A stretch of DNA of 64,000 nt, from positions 13,629,472 to 13,693,471 of the forward strand of contig NC_041002.1 in the NCBI RefSeq assembly GCF_004193775.1. The letters are read 5' to 3'. A program made the position numbers and the translations under genes. Below the pieces are notes generated by a model, which was given only the letters and a program-made list of their open reading frames with translations, made no database searches and was not told the origin of the DNA. The stretch comes from Glycine soja. Taxonomy: Eukaryota; Streptophyta; Magnoliopsida; Fabales; Fabaceae. Positions 22,325-32,513 of this stretch are shown here, one piece after another (positions within the stretch are counted from its first letter, which is position 1; every line of letters starts with the position of its first letter).

Positions 22325-24440
22325 AAGCTGGGGCAATTAAGGATGTCGCTGCATGTTCTTTATCTTTATGCGTTTTCTGGATTTCCCCCAGGGATTTCCT
22401 GTCTGTTGTATCTCTCGTTACAATCTTTCAAAGAAATGAACGTGGATTCGAGGCTTTTAGTCCTCACGTTAGTTTCAAACCTTGCGTTAATCTGTGATCA
22501 CCTGAGCCCTTCCGCTTAGTTCATGGGATGCCCCAAGCGCTTAATTAGAATTGAACCTGAACCAACTTTCCCTAAATTTGCTGCGTTTGAAAACATTCAT
22601 GCATACGCATACGCATACGCATGTATATTGTTGTGGTAAAACAGGGGCAGGATCATCTTGGGCTACCTTCTGGGGTAGAGACAAAACATGAACGGCAGAA
22701 ACCAATCAAGGTAAGGTAATGACGCGGTCAAGATTGGCCATACCTGGTTGTTTATTACTTGCAGGTACTTAAGGACGGATGCAAGTGGGGATGGGGTCAC
22801 GACCGACCGATCGATGCCCCTTCTCTGCGCGAAACAAGCAGAGAATGTCGCTGCAAGGCAGCCCCGTATCCTTTGTATTTTGCAGCTTTCTTTTACTATT
22901 TGTTCGTTTTAAAAAAGTAAAAATAAGTAATCAACGCCTAATTCTAACCTAAGTAAGTTCAAGATTAGGCAAGACGCTAATCCATGAGAAGGGAGGGGAC
23001 ATGGTTAATGTTCCCCTCAAAAAAAAAAAAAAAATGCAGGTTAGCTCGCCTGGGCGAGCCACCCCTGCACCAAATTATAAGAATGACGAAAGGGGGGGCG
23101 TTTTTACATTCAAAAACTTCTTTTCCCCCCTTTCAAAAGCCATACCCACGGGATTGACGAGTTTGCAGCCCTAGGGTCATCCTTTTTCGCATTTTTTGAT
23201 TCCGTTTTGCGCTTTTGTTCATCACCAACAAGTAAGTGTTCCATCCCTAAGCTTTCTAGCTTTTCATTGGTGTATTTTGATCTCCTTTTGGTGCTCTAAA
23301 TTGTGGGAATGTGCTCAAATATATGGGGCAATTTTGGTTTGTTTTCTTGCTTGATTAGGTTGAATTAGGGGTTTGTATGGGATGGCCCTAGGCCTATAAT
23401 GCATTTTGGAACGATGGGACATGCCACATTGTCCCCGTTCTCTTGCTATTGACGCCTAAACGCGCGCCCACCAAGTGTTCGGTGAAATGCCTCAATGGCA
23501 TTAGCGCGTGACTTTTGTAAGGAAACAACCCATGGGGCATTTTGGTTTGTACATATTTTTGGAATATGCATTCATTCCCGAAAAAGGCTAGAGTAATTGC
23601 CTCACATATATCCTAGGCCTAGGAACTAAAATTTTATGCAAAAAAGAACACAAGAGGAGGTGCATATTGGGTAAAGTTACCCTTTTTGGCCAGCAATCAG
23701 CTATGGGCCACGCTACAATAATTTCCCTACGCCTAGATGTTTAGGAATTTTGCTCGTCATGAATGTGTAGGTTTGGAGTAGGTAGCAAAATACCTTTGGC
23801 AATATACACTTTGGGTATGATAGCAAAATACTTGGATGTATGTACATATAATTTTTGGTAGTCAAAATGTCTCACAAAAAAAATATATAAAATGTTGCAT
23901 GTTATGTAAAGAGAATACATTACAAAAAAATATACCTTTTAATTTGAATACAATTTTTTTCAGCAAAGGAAAATATACTTGAATTTGCATGCGACTTTAG
24001 GTAGCAAAAACTTGAAAAGAGCATGAAACGTAGCACCTTATTGTGTAGATAGTCAAGATTCATCATGAAGTTTGTGTATGTATAGGTATTAGAAATACCA
24101 AGATGTGCACATGTGCAATTTTTGGTACCCCAAAATGCTTTGAGTATGCATGTATGTAAATTTAGCCAAGGAGATGTGTGTGATGTAAATAACAAATACA
24201 CCTTGGAAGTACATGTAAATAATCTAGGTAATGAAGCTGCCTTGATTGTATATGGGTGCATTTTTCTTAGTTAATAGGATGTCTTGTGCAAGTGAACGTT
24301 CGTAAGGAAATATGCACATAAGCTTGCTCTAAATTTACATTGATGTTTGTATTTATGGGAGGAGGTTGTATGCCATTTTTGTTTTAAGAGTAGTGTCCCA
24401 CTGGTAAAACTAACTTTCCAAATGTTTGCCTTCGCAGGAA
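22325..24440 (+). other. Ogre-B spacer between integrase and ORF3, noncoding
   Basis: About 2.1 kb, AT-rich in its second half, without a credible ORF. It contains a GCTCGCCTGGGCGAGC palindrome near 23045 and sequence colinear with Ogre-A 1062-2988. It ends TTCGCAG (CAG 24435-24437) three bases before the ORF3 start codon position, as in Ogre-A. Confidence 0.6.
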
Positions 24441-25691
24441 ATCGCCCCGAGGAAGCTTGCCTCAAAGAGGTCCAGGAAGGACAAGGTAGCCGAAGGAACT
24501 AGTTCCGCTCCGGAGTATGACAGTCACCGCTTTAGGAGCGCTGTACACCAGCAGCGCTTCGAGGCCATCAAGGGATGGTCGTTTCTCCGGGAGCGACGCG
24601 TCCAGCTCAGGGACGACGAGTATACTGATTTCCAGGAGGAAATAGGGCGCCGGCGGTGGGCATCACTGGTTACTCCCATGGCCAGGTTTGATCCAGAAAT
24701 AGTCCTTGAGTTTTATGCCAATGCTTGGCCAACAGAGGAGGGCGTGCGTGACATGAGATCCTGGGTAAAGGGTCAGTGGATCCCGTTTGATGCCGACGCT
24801 ATCGGCCAACTCCTAGGATATCCGTTGGTGTTGGAAGAGGGCCAGGAATGTGAGTATGGCCAGAGGAGGAACCGGTCTGATGGGTTCGATGAGGAGGCCA
24901 TCGCCCAGCTGCTATGTATACCGGGGCAGGATTTTGCCAGGACTGCTGCAGGGAGGCGAGTGCGAATCATGCGCACCAACATGACCACCCTGACCAAGAT
25001 ATGGATGACGTTGCTCCTCAGCAACATCCTGCCCACCGATCATAATTCCGACCTTCCCATGCCGAAGTGTCAGTTGGTGTACGCCATCCTGACACGGATG
25101 AGCATCCATGTGGCTCAGTTGATCGCTGATGCCATCTATATTTTTGCAGGTATGGCGCCTACTAGGCACCCTTTGGACCCAGACAAGTCCAACAGGGCCC
25201 TGGGATTCCCCGCACTGATCACAGGACTCTGCCAGTCGTTCGGAGTCCCCGTTGCACCTACCAAGGTGATTCGGCCGCCCATCACCCGGGCTTTTATTGA
25301 GAAGTACTGTACCCAGAGACAGGCTCAGGGTGATGCTCCACAGGCCGCAGGCGCGCCACCACCGCCTCATCAGGCTGGCCAGGCTGGGGCATTTGACATG
25401 GAGCAGTATTTACGGCATTTGGTTCGCCAGCAGGCGGCCAATCACCGAGCACATGTACAGACCCATGATTGTCTGTACTAGATGAGCCTTAGCATGCAGA
25501 GCCAGGGCTTCGCTTCTTTTTCATGCCCTACTCCAGACCAGTTCAGGGCAGAGGTTGCATGGCCTGGAGATTGGCCTGAGGCCCAAGCAGGAGAGGCACC
25601 CCCAGAAGCTCCCGGCGATGGAGAAGAGGCCCACGAGGACGAGGAGATGGCCGATTTGCTTGACTTCTTGGGAGGGAGTGGAGATACGTGA
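24441..25691 (+). pseudogene. Ogre-B ORF3 (putative plant transposon protein domain)
   Basis: Colinear with Ogre-A ORF3. The start codon position reads ATC instead of ATG (24441-24443). A TAG at 25479-25481 interrupts the frame where Ogre-A has CAG; the same frame then continues to 25691, about 416 codons in total. The N-terminus is basic (RKLASKRSRKDK), the middle holds the conserved domain (SFLRERRVQLRDDEY, EFYANAWPTEEGVRDMRSW, QLLGYPLVLEEG), and the C-terminus is Gln/Pro/Ala-rich ending in an acidic tail. No membrane segment. Function unknown; it is retained in both Ogre copies at the position env occupies in retroviruses. Confidence 0.75.
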
Positions 25692-27489
25692 CTGGGAGAT
25701 CCCCAGATTCATGTTTTCTTTCATATTTCTTTTGTCATTTTTATTCTATGTTATTGTTTTGACTTGAGAGACTAATGTTTGTTTTTGTTGTTTCGATTGT
25801 CATTTGTACAGCGCATACATTTTTGTTTAGATTGTTGCGTTAGTGTTTATATATCATTACTATTGATGATGTTTGAAATTCTGGAACCGTGTAGAGTTCT
25901 TCGTTTAGGAACATCGTCCAAAAAATATATGTGTAAAATAAACAAAAAAAATCATGATAAAAATAAAAATAGAAAAGAAAAAATGAAATGAATGAAATGG
26001 AAAAGAGAACAAAAAGGAAAAGAAGACAGCAAGTAAAGAAAAAGAGAGCAAATAAAGGAAAAAAAAAAGAAGAAGAAAGCAAGTAAGGAAAAAGGTGGAA
26101 AAAGAGAAAATAAGTTGTCTAGCTAAAAACCGACATGCTTTTGAAAAGAGACGATTTCCAACTTTTCTTTGAAAAAAAATTCATTCATTGATCATAACCG
26201 ATTTTTGAAGAAAAAACGTGTCTACACCTGAAGGGTGAATGCTGTGAAAATTTCCCCGGACGCCCAAAATGACTTGGAGGAATGCACAAATTGATGAAAG
26301 AACATATTTTGGAAACATTGGGTTGATTTAAAATAAAGGAAATGAATCCTGAGCCCTAGCATCACCTGACCATAAAAATTTGACACTTGAGCGTCCACAT
26401 AGGTGCATGCATGACCAGTTTTGCATAAAGTTTCCAAATCATCATTTTTGCATTTGTGTCATGGAAATAATGTGGGGCATCCCTTTTATCCTTGAACCAA
26501 ACCAAGCCCTGACATGTATCATGTCTAGCCATTCTACGAGCTTTGAGCCAAAATCCCGACTCACCATAAACCTTGACCCAGGGTGAGAATGTCAATCCTT
26601 ACCCTCGGAAGCAAAAAAGAATAGAAGGGAAATTTCCAATCAAAGAAAAAGAGAAGGAAAATTTCCAATGAAAGCAAAAAAAAAAAAAAAGAAAAGAAGA
26701 AGAAGAAGAAGAAGAAGAAGAAGAGAAAAGAAGGAAAATTCCCCAATCAAAGAGTGGGAGAAAGCAAAAAGAAAAGAAAGGAAATTCCCAATCAAAGAAT
26801 GGGAGAAAGTAAAAAAGGACGAAGAAGAAGGAAAGAAAGCTCCTGATCAGGGATCGAAGGAAAAACAGAAGAAATGTGCAGAGAGGTCTTTGGACCGGAC
26901 AATATCTGAACAATACAGAATTGTCACCAAATGAACAAAAAAGAAGGAAAGGAGACCACGACCTAAAATGGTCTTCTCCCTTTGATTACCAACCAAAATC
27001 CCGTGCGCTAGCGACTTTTTTTTGCCCCGCACTAAACAAAAAAAAAACAGAAAAAGAAAAAGCCAGAAAAATCAAAAGCCAAAAACACACAAAAGCCGAA
27101 AAAAAAACCACCAAAAGAACCCATTCCCAAGGGAAGTCCTATTGATCCATGATCACGCATGTAATTTTTGATTTGATAGGAAATAATTTGCAAAGTCAAG
27201 TCATGACATATCTATGGTTCGGAATTAGGATGAAACACTTACCTGTGCGAGATTTCTACACTTTGAGTGGATTTCTTCTATTTTTTTCGAACCCAGTGTT
27301 TCCTCTAAATGGTCATTTAGAAACGAAATGCTAACATCCAAAATCTCATTTATGGTTATGGGGGATCCCATCAGCAGACTCTCCTTCCCTGGTAGACGCA
27401 TCGTTTGTCACTCAAAAAAGCATATGCTGCTCTAAACAGTTGGAATATTTGTCTCTTTGCTAAAGCATGTTTGCATTTTAGTGGAGAAA
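25692..27489 (+). other. Ogre-B 3' region, purine-rich and noncoding
   Basis: No credible gene. It includes A/G-rich stretches at about 25920-26110 and 26620-26880 that give spurious Lys/Glu or Phe/Ser frames on the two strands. Confidence 0.6.
26692..26724 (+). repeat. GAA microsatellite
   Basis: A run of (GAA)n with small interruptions inside a longer purine tract. Confidence 0.8.
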
Positions 27490-28555
27490 ACACCGAGACT
27501 TTTTCAAGTCTCACAAGTTATCCAGAACTACGTAGGTCTGAGTTCCTCATTAGAGGATACGTAGGAGCAAGAACCTCGCTTTTGTCGACCACACCGCCTT
27601 TTGTTGCCATGACCCAAGAGCTGGTAGCCCGCGGAGACACCTTACGGTTATCCGCACCTCGTCATTCAGTGACCCCAAGTGTGATTGACGAGCAGAGGCC
27701 AATGTGGTCATCTGCGCCCTTTCCGGAGATGTCAGCATTTTCCGATGGAGACTTTTCAAGTCTCACAAGTTATCCAGAACTACGTAGGTCTAAGTTCCTC
27801 ATTGGAGGATACGTAGGAGCAAGAGCCTTGCTTTTGTCGGCCGCCCTATAATCTCTGTCATACTGACCCTGAGGTCATGTGACATGCACTCTTGTATCAT
27901 CCAGAGGCGGCGGGCCCAATGATACGCGGAGATACCTTACGGTTATCCGCATCCTTTTGTCATCCAGAGGCGGCGGGCCCGATGACAAGCAGAGACAAAA
28001 TTTGGTCATTCTGCACCCTTGTATCATCCAGAGGCGGCAGGCCCAATGATGCGCGGAGATACCTTACGGTTATCCGCATCCTTTTGTCATCCAGAGGCGG
28101 CGGGCCCGATGACAAGCAGAGACAAAATTTGGTCATTCTGCACCCTTGTATCATCCAGAGGCGGCGGACCCGATGATGCGCGGAGATACCTTACGGTTAT
28201 CCGCACCCTTTTGTCATCCAGAGGCGGCGGGCCCGATGACAAGCAGAGACAAAATTTGGTCATTCTGCACCCTTGTATCATCCAGAGGCGGCGGGCCCGA
28301 TGATACGCGGAGATACCTTACGGTTATCCGCACCCTTGTGTCATCCAGAGGCGGCGGGCCCGATGATACGCGGAAATACCCGAGTGTTTATCCGTATAAA
28401 CATTCTTTTGCTATCTGTAAGACAGAACGCTTGATAGCATGCAGAGGCTGACATAGTCTTCTGCACCTTTTGTTCCTCCGGGAACAACAAGTCATTTACA
28501 TGCGGAAATTTCATGGTCGCCCGCGACTCTCGTCAACCGAGAGGAGCGAAATTAG
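27490..28555 (+). repeat. Ogre-B hairpin-repeat array
   Basis: A series of short stem-loops, each unit about 60 bases. It contains two copies of a segment with the TACGTA hairpin (27528-27564 and 27780-27816), a 127-bp tandem array (27893-28400) and degenerate units to 28555. Stems GCGGA/TCCGC and GCAGA/TCTGC alternate, and other stems are TCATC/GATGA, GCTATC/GATAGC and CTCTCG/CGAGAG. The paired changes support base pairing in RNA or single-stranded DNA. Confidence 0.75.
27893..28400 (+). repeat. 127-bp tandem repeat, about four copies
   Basis: Repeat starts at 27893, 28020, 28147 and 28274, exactly 127 bases apart; the last is partial. Each monomer is two related half-units, both containing CAGAGGCGGCGGGCCC flanked by TCATC and GATGA. 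Confidence 0.93.
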
Positions 28556-29060
28556 TGTCATACACTAATTTTCGTCCGGGGACCTTTGCTTGATGACATG
28601 CAACCTTTCTTTGGTCCTTGTGAGGTGCTTGGCACCCATCATTAGGCGATTTGTGAAATTCCGGGAACCACAAAGTCATGGTCACCCGCGACTCTCGTCA
28701 ACCGAGAGGAGCGAAATTAGTGTCATACCCTAATTTTCGTCCGGGGACCTTTGCTTGATGACATGCGACCTTTCTTTGGTCCTTGTGAGGTGCTTGGCAC
28801 CCATCATTAGGCGATTTGTGAAATTCCGGGAACGACAAGTCATGGTCACCCGCGACTCTCGTCAACCGAGAGGAGCGAAATTAGTGTCATACCCTAATTT
28901 TCGTCCGGGGACCTTTGCTTGATGACATGCGACCTTTCTTTGGTCCTTGTGAGGTGCTTGGCACCCATCATTAGGCAATTTGTGAAAATCCGGGAACAAC
29001 AAGTCATTTGCATGTGGAGATTTTATGGTCACCCGCGACTCTCGTCAAATCGAGAGGAAC
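28556..29060 (+). repeat. Reiterated LTR-start fragments upstream of the 3' LTR
   Basis: The first about 95 bases of the LTR (TGTCATACCCTAATTTTCGTCC onwards, here shortened) appear at 28556, 28721 and 28885, period about 164, each followed by a spacer holding CTCTCG-loop-CGAGAG. The true LTR follows at 29125. Confidence 0.9.
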
Positions 29061-29108
29061 GAAATTAGTGTCTTGTCTTTACTTTCCTTTTATCTCCAAT
29101 AAAAGACA

Positions 29109-29124
29109 AGTAAAGAGGGGCAAC
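29109..29124 (+). promoter_or_regulatory. Ogre-B polypurine tract
   Basis: AGTAAAGAGGGGCAAC lies directly before the 3' LTR, the position for plus-strand priming. Confidence 0.75.
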
Positions 29125-30773
29125 TGTCATACCCTAATTTCGTCCGGGGACCTTTGCTTGATGACATGCGACCTTTCTTTGGTCCTTGTGAGGTGCTTGA
29201 CATCCATCATTAGGCAATTTGTGAAATCCCAGGACATGCCGAAAAACCAAAAAAATATTGATGCAGAATCCGTAAGTTTCCGTGACACACCGGAAATCAA
29301 ATGGAAGCATCGTTGCATAATTAAGTGAGGTTCCGTAACATTCCGTAAGTCAAAAGGGGGATGATTATGTAATCCGCAAGGTTCCGTAACATTACGGAAA
29401 GAAAACAAGTATCGTTACGAAATTCGTAAGTTTCCGTAACTTTACGAAAAAAGAATCACCAAAAAAAAAGCAGAGGGGGGTGTACTTAGTAAAAATGGGG
29501 GTGCAAATAGCACCCAGGCCCACTTGGGCCCTCCAGAATATTCCTCCAGAAGGCTGTTGCTTCTGGAGGAAGCAACCTGGCTCGCCTGGGCGAGCTGGGC
29601 GGCAACCACCTCCCCTATTTTGCTATAAATAGGGGAGGAAGTGAAGAAGAAAGGGGTTCAGCCCCTTTGGCACTTCTCTCTCTTTCGAATTTGCTTGGAA
29701 AAATTATTTCCGTGAAGAAAATCTAAGCCGAGGCGCTTCCGAAACGTTTTCGTAACGTTTTCCGTGAGGAATTTCGCAAAGATTTCAACCGTTCTTCGAC
29801 GTTCTTCATTCGTTCTTCATCGTTCTTCGATCTTCAACGGGTAAGTACCTCGAACCAAGCTTTTCGATTCATTCTATGTACCCGTAGTGGTCCACATTGT
29901 GTTTCGTGCATTTTTGTTCTCGTTTTGTTTACTTTTTATACCCCCTGTTGACGTGCTTAAGCCATTTTACTTAACTCATTTCTCGCTTAACTTAAAAATA
30001 AAATAAATTTCCACCGAACGTTTGAATTGTATTATCCGTTAACTTCGGTTAAAATAAATTCCGACCGTTCGGTCGTGCCGTAACCACGTTGGAAATCAAA
30101 AAGAGGTAAAAAATAATATAATAATCAAAAACATCTTTTAGCAAAATAAAGTGGAAAATCAATCGGACGTTTTCTCTTTGGGATTTCTCATTCTTAATCG
30201 AATTGATTAATAACTAAAGTGAAACTAAGGCTAAAATCAACTCGCCTAATCAAGCTCGTCCATAAAAAATAGGTTTTTGAAGTTTGTCATTTCAATTTCT
30301 CACTAAGTAAAATGGATCATTTTTAAGGTCCAACGCCTTAAAATGATCACCACTTAAGTAAAAAGAATCACTTGATAAAAAAGAACTACGTAGGTCTGAT
30401 TTTCTCATCCCAAATTGAGGAATACGTAGGAGCAAAGGGAAACACCCTTGTCGACCACAAAAAAGAAAAAATATAAAAAAGGTATAAAGGATATAAGGAC
30501 ATAAAAGGGAACGTAAAAAATCAAAGTCATGTTTACACATTCAATTAAAGGCTGCCGTCCCTTGGGACGGACGTGTGGGGTGCTAATACCTTCCCCGTAC
30601 GTAAATACAACTCCCGAACCTTTCACTTAAAAAGTTCGTAGATCGCGTCTTTTCCGGTTTTTCCGACGTTTTCCTCAAATAAACGTTGGTGGCGACTCCG
30701 CGCGTATTCCTTTCGTGGAACACGCATCCCGCGAGTCACGCGTCGCCCTCCCGCCGAAGGGTAGGTTGCGACA
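29125..30773 (+). repeat. Ogre-B 3' LTR
   Basis: 1,649 bp, TG...CA. It carries the TATA palindrome at 29609-29638, one GCTCGCC palindrome, the U3 hairpin at 29541-29571 and the TACGTA hairpin at 30386-30429. It retains about 90 bp missing from the 5' LTR, including a strong donor-like GG|GTAAGTACC at 29841. Confidence 0.95.
29841..29849 (+). promoter_or_regulatory. Splice-donor-like GTAAGTACC in Ogre LTR
   Basis: About 210 bases downstream of the TATA box. Also present in the Ogre-A LTR (minus strand, 42582-42590). Absent from the Ogre-B 5' LTR by deletion. Confidence 0.55.
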
Positions 30774-30778
30774 ACTAA
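30774..30778. repeat. Target-site duplication ACTAA (right) of Ogre-B
   Basis: Matches 10053-10057 exactly. Confidence 0.95.
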
Positions 30779-30992
30779 GATAAGCACTGCTTTATTTGCC
30801 CTCTTCAAGTCCACAACCAAAATCCGGATTAAGCCCAATGTTTCATTAATTCCTGAAATTAGATTAAAAACATAAAATTAGCTAAATGAGCCCAAATAAT
30901 AAAACTGCCTAATTAATTGACAATTAAGACCAATCAATAATTAAAATGGTGCAAAAAGGGTTTAGAAAATAGAAGAAAATGATGGCACATCA
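30779..30992 (-). repeat. Diaspora-like 3' LTR, second part (U3 side)
   Basis: Continues the LTR interrupted at 10057 and ends GATGGCACATCA. The two parts total 1,137 bp against 1,135 bp for the other LTR. Confidence 0.95.
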
Positions 30993-31001
30993 AAACCCCC
31001 C
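30993..31001 (-). promoter_or_regulatory. Diaspora-like polypurine tract
   Basis: On the minus strand GGGGGGTTT directly abuts the LTR start TGATGTGCC, preceded by AAGTAT. Confidence 0.8.
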
Positions 31002-32513
31002 ATACTTAGCCTTTTGCACTCCTGGGCAAAATGAAACAAAGAACAAAATCCAAGGATATCAGAGGGAGACAAACAAAAACATTCACATATTTCTCAATGA
31101 ACATCAAGGAATGAAAGGAATGGGTAACATCTAACATAAGGAGATCCAAAAAGTCAAGACATTCATGAAAATCATCCAAGCAACCCAATCATGGCAAAAT
31201 AGTTAATCAGCTCAAGAATGAAAAGTGATAAAGCCTCACAAGATATAAACTCTATCTCTCAAGTGTCTAGGCTACTATTTACCCTCAAAGCACCCATGAA
31301 AGCAAACACCACATAAACTTGGCAAGATTCTAAAATTGACAATCAACCCATAAACACAAGCACATGAGGATCAAAAGGTCTTTTAAGGTTGTAGTGGGGC
31401 CAAGGACAAGGTATGGAGAAATATGGAATAAGTGGCTAAATCCCAAAGGAATAGAGGAGCAAAAGGGAATAAGTGCATATTAAGAAAAAAATAAGAAAAT
31501 AAAAAGAAGTAAAGATAAAAATTAAACATGAAGAGTAGAACCAAGAGTTTCATCATTCTTGTGCCATTTAAGATCTTATTAACTCAACTTTATTGCTTTT
31601 CTTTTTCTATTTTCGAATTTTTTTTTTTCGATTTTTTTTTTTTTTAGCCTTTGAGAAACAACATTTCATTCAGCATGTCCAACATTTAACCAATATACAA
31701 TGTACATCAAGTATGGCCCAAAATACATCATGAAGCATAGCCAACAAAACAAGTTGTCCAATGAAACAAAAACCCCCCCACACTTATTCCCAAAACAATT
31801 CCAAAGCTCCAAAATTCCTTAAGGATATGGTAATATCATGGTTTTTCACTTAAGGCTTGTAGTGAGCTTCAAAACAAGGAAAGGGAAACAAGGCTCAAAA
31901 GGGCTATCAAAGGAATTAATTCAAGGTAAGTCCATTTGGCTAGAAGCTTATAAGAACAAAATTGCCTTAATCATTTCCAAATATGCATGTGAATTAGGAC
32001 GCATCAACAAGAATCAAGCCAAGGCTATTGTGCAAGCAATCAATGGGGCAAAACACACCAAATGATTATAATGATGGATGGCTCAAATTCTCACAAAGGT
32101 AAAATCATCACTTTCAAATTGAGCTTTCAAAACTATCATGACATGTAGAGAAGAATCAAGGATTTCAAGTCACAAAATGTCAAGAACTTTTATTTTCAAA
32201 ACAATTACCCATTTCTTGAACATATCCTATAATTCAAAGAAAAACATGTAAAGTCGTACGTGCACATGAAATTGACCCAAAATATTAAACTGAAAATCCA
32301 ACGAAACTAACAACATTAACAAATTAACACAACTAACAAATTAACAAAACCAACAAAACTAGCAAAACCAAAGAACACTCCCCCCCATACTTAAACAACA
32401 CATTGTCCTCAATGTAGCACAATTAAAAGATTAAAATCAATTAAATCATCAAAGAGAATCGGACAAGTGTAATAAAAGCAAAGAAGGAGATAGGAAAAGA
32501 AAAACTCCCTAAG
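31002..32513 (-). other. Diaspora-like 3' region, noncoding
   Basis: About 1.5 kb between the pol stop and the PPT, AT-rich with no env-like ORF. It contains two further PPT-like motifs on the minus strand, near 31769-31788 (AAGTGTGGGGGGG) and 32378-32394 (AAGTATGGGGGGG), and an inverted repeat ACATTG/CAATGT at 32400-32415. The short frame at 31838-32065 on the plus strand has no support. Confidence 0.65.

Larger units (their letters stand above)
10058..30773 (+). mobile_element. Ogre-B: full-length Ogre/Tat-type Ty3/gypsy retrotransposon
   Basis: About 20.7 kb (including a 499-base N run) bounded by LTRs at 10058-11633 and 29125-30773 that start TGTCATACCC and end GTTGCGACA, with a perfect 5-bp TSD ACTAA. 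Order: PBS, leader, ORF1, gag-protease-Gpatch, intron, RT-RNaseH-RNaseH-integrase, spacer, ORF3, long 3' region with tandem hairpin repeats, PPT, LTR. Every ORF carries at least one stop or frameshift, so it probably moved with proteins from other copies or decayed after insertion. Few LTR substitutions (about ten over 1.55 kb by eye) indicate a recent insertion, later than that of the Diaspora-like host. Confidence 0.93.

Noticed and set aside
24441..25691. Envelope gene
   Set aside because: Position fits, but no signal peptide, membrane segment or glycoprotein features are seen.
26599..27145. Lys/Glu-rich and Phe/Ser-rich frames on opposite strands
   Set aside because: Products of simple purine tracts; no homologue or conserved motif recognised.
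27893..28400. Regular direct repeats resembling a CRISPR array
   Set aside because: Repeats are contiguous 127-base units without unique spacers, inside a plant retrotransposon 3' region.
27405..28451. Frames of 90-150 codons through the 3' repeats
   Set aside because: They arise because 127 is not a multiple of 3, so repeats open in several frames on both strands; no coding signal.
31838..32065. Short plus-strand ORF in the Diaspora-like 3' region
   Set aside because: AT-rich noncoding context and no recognisable domain.
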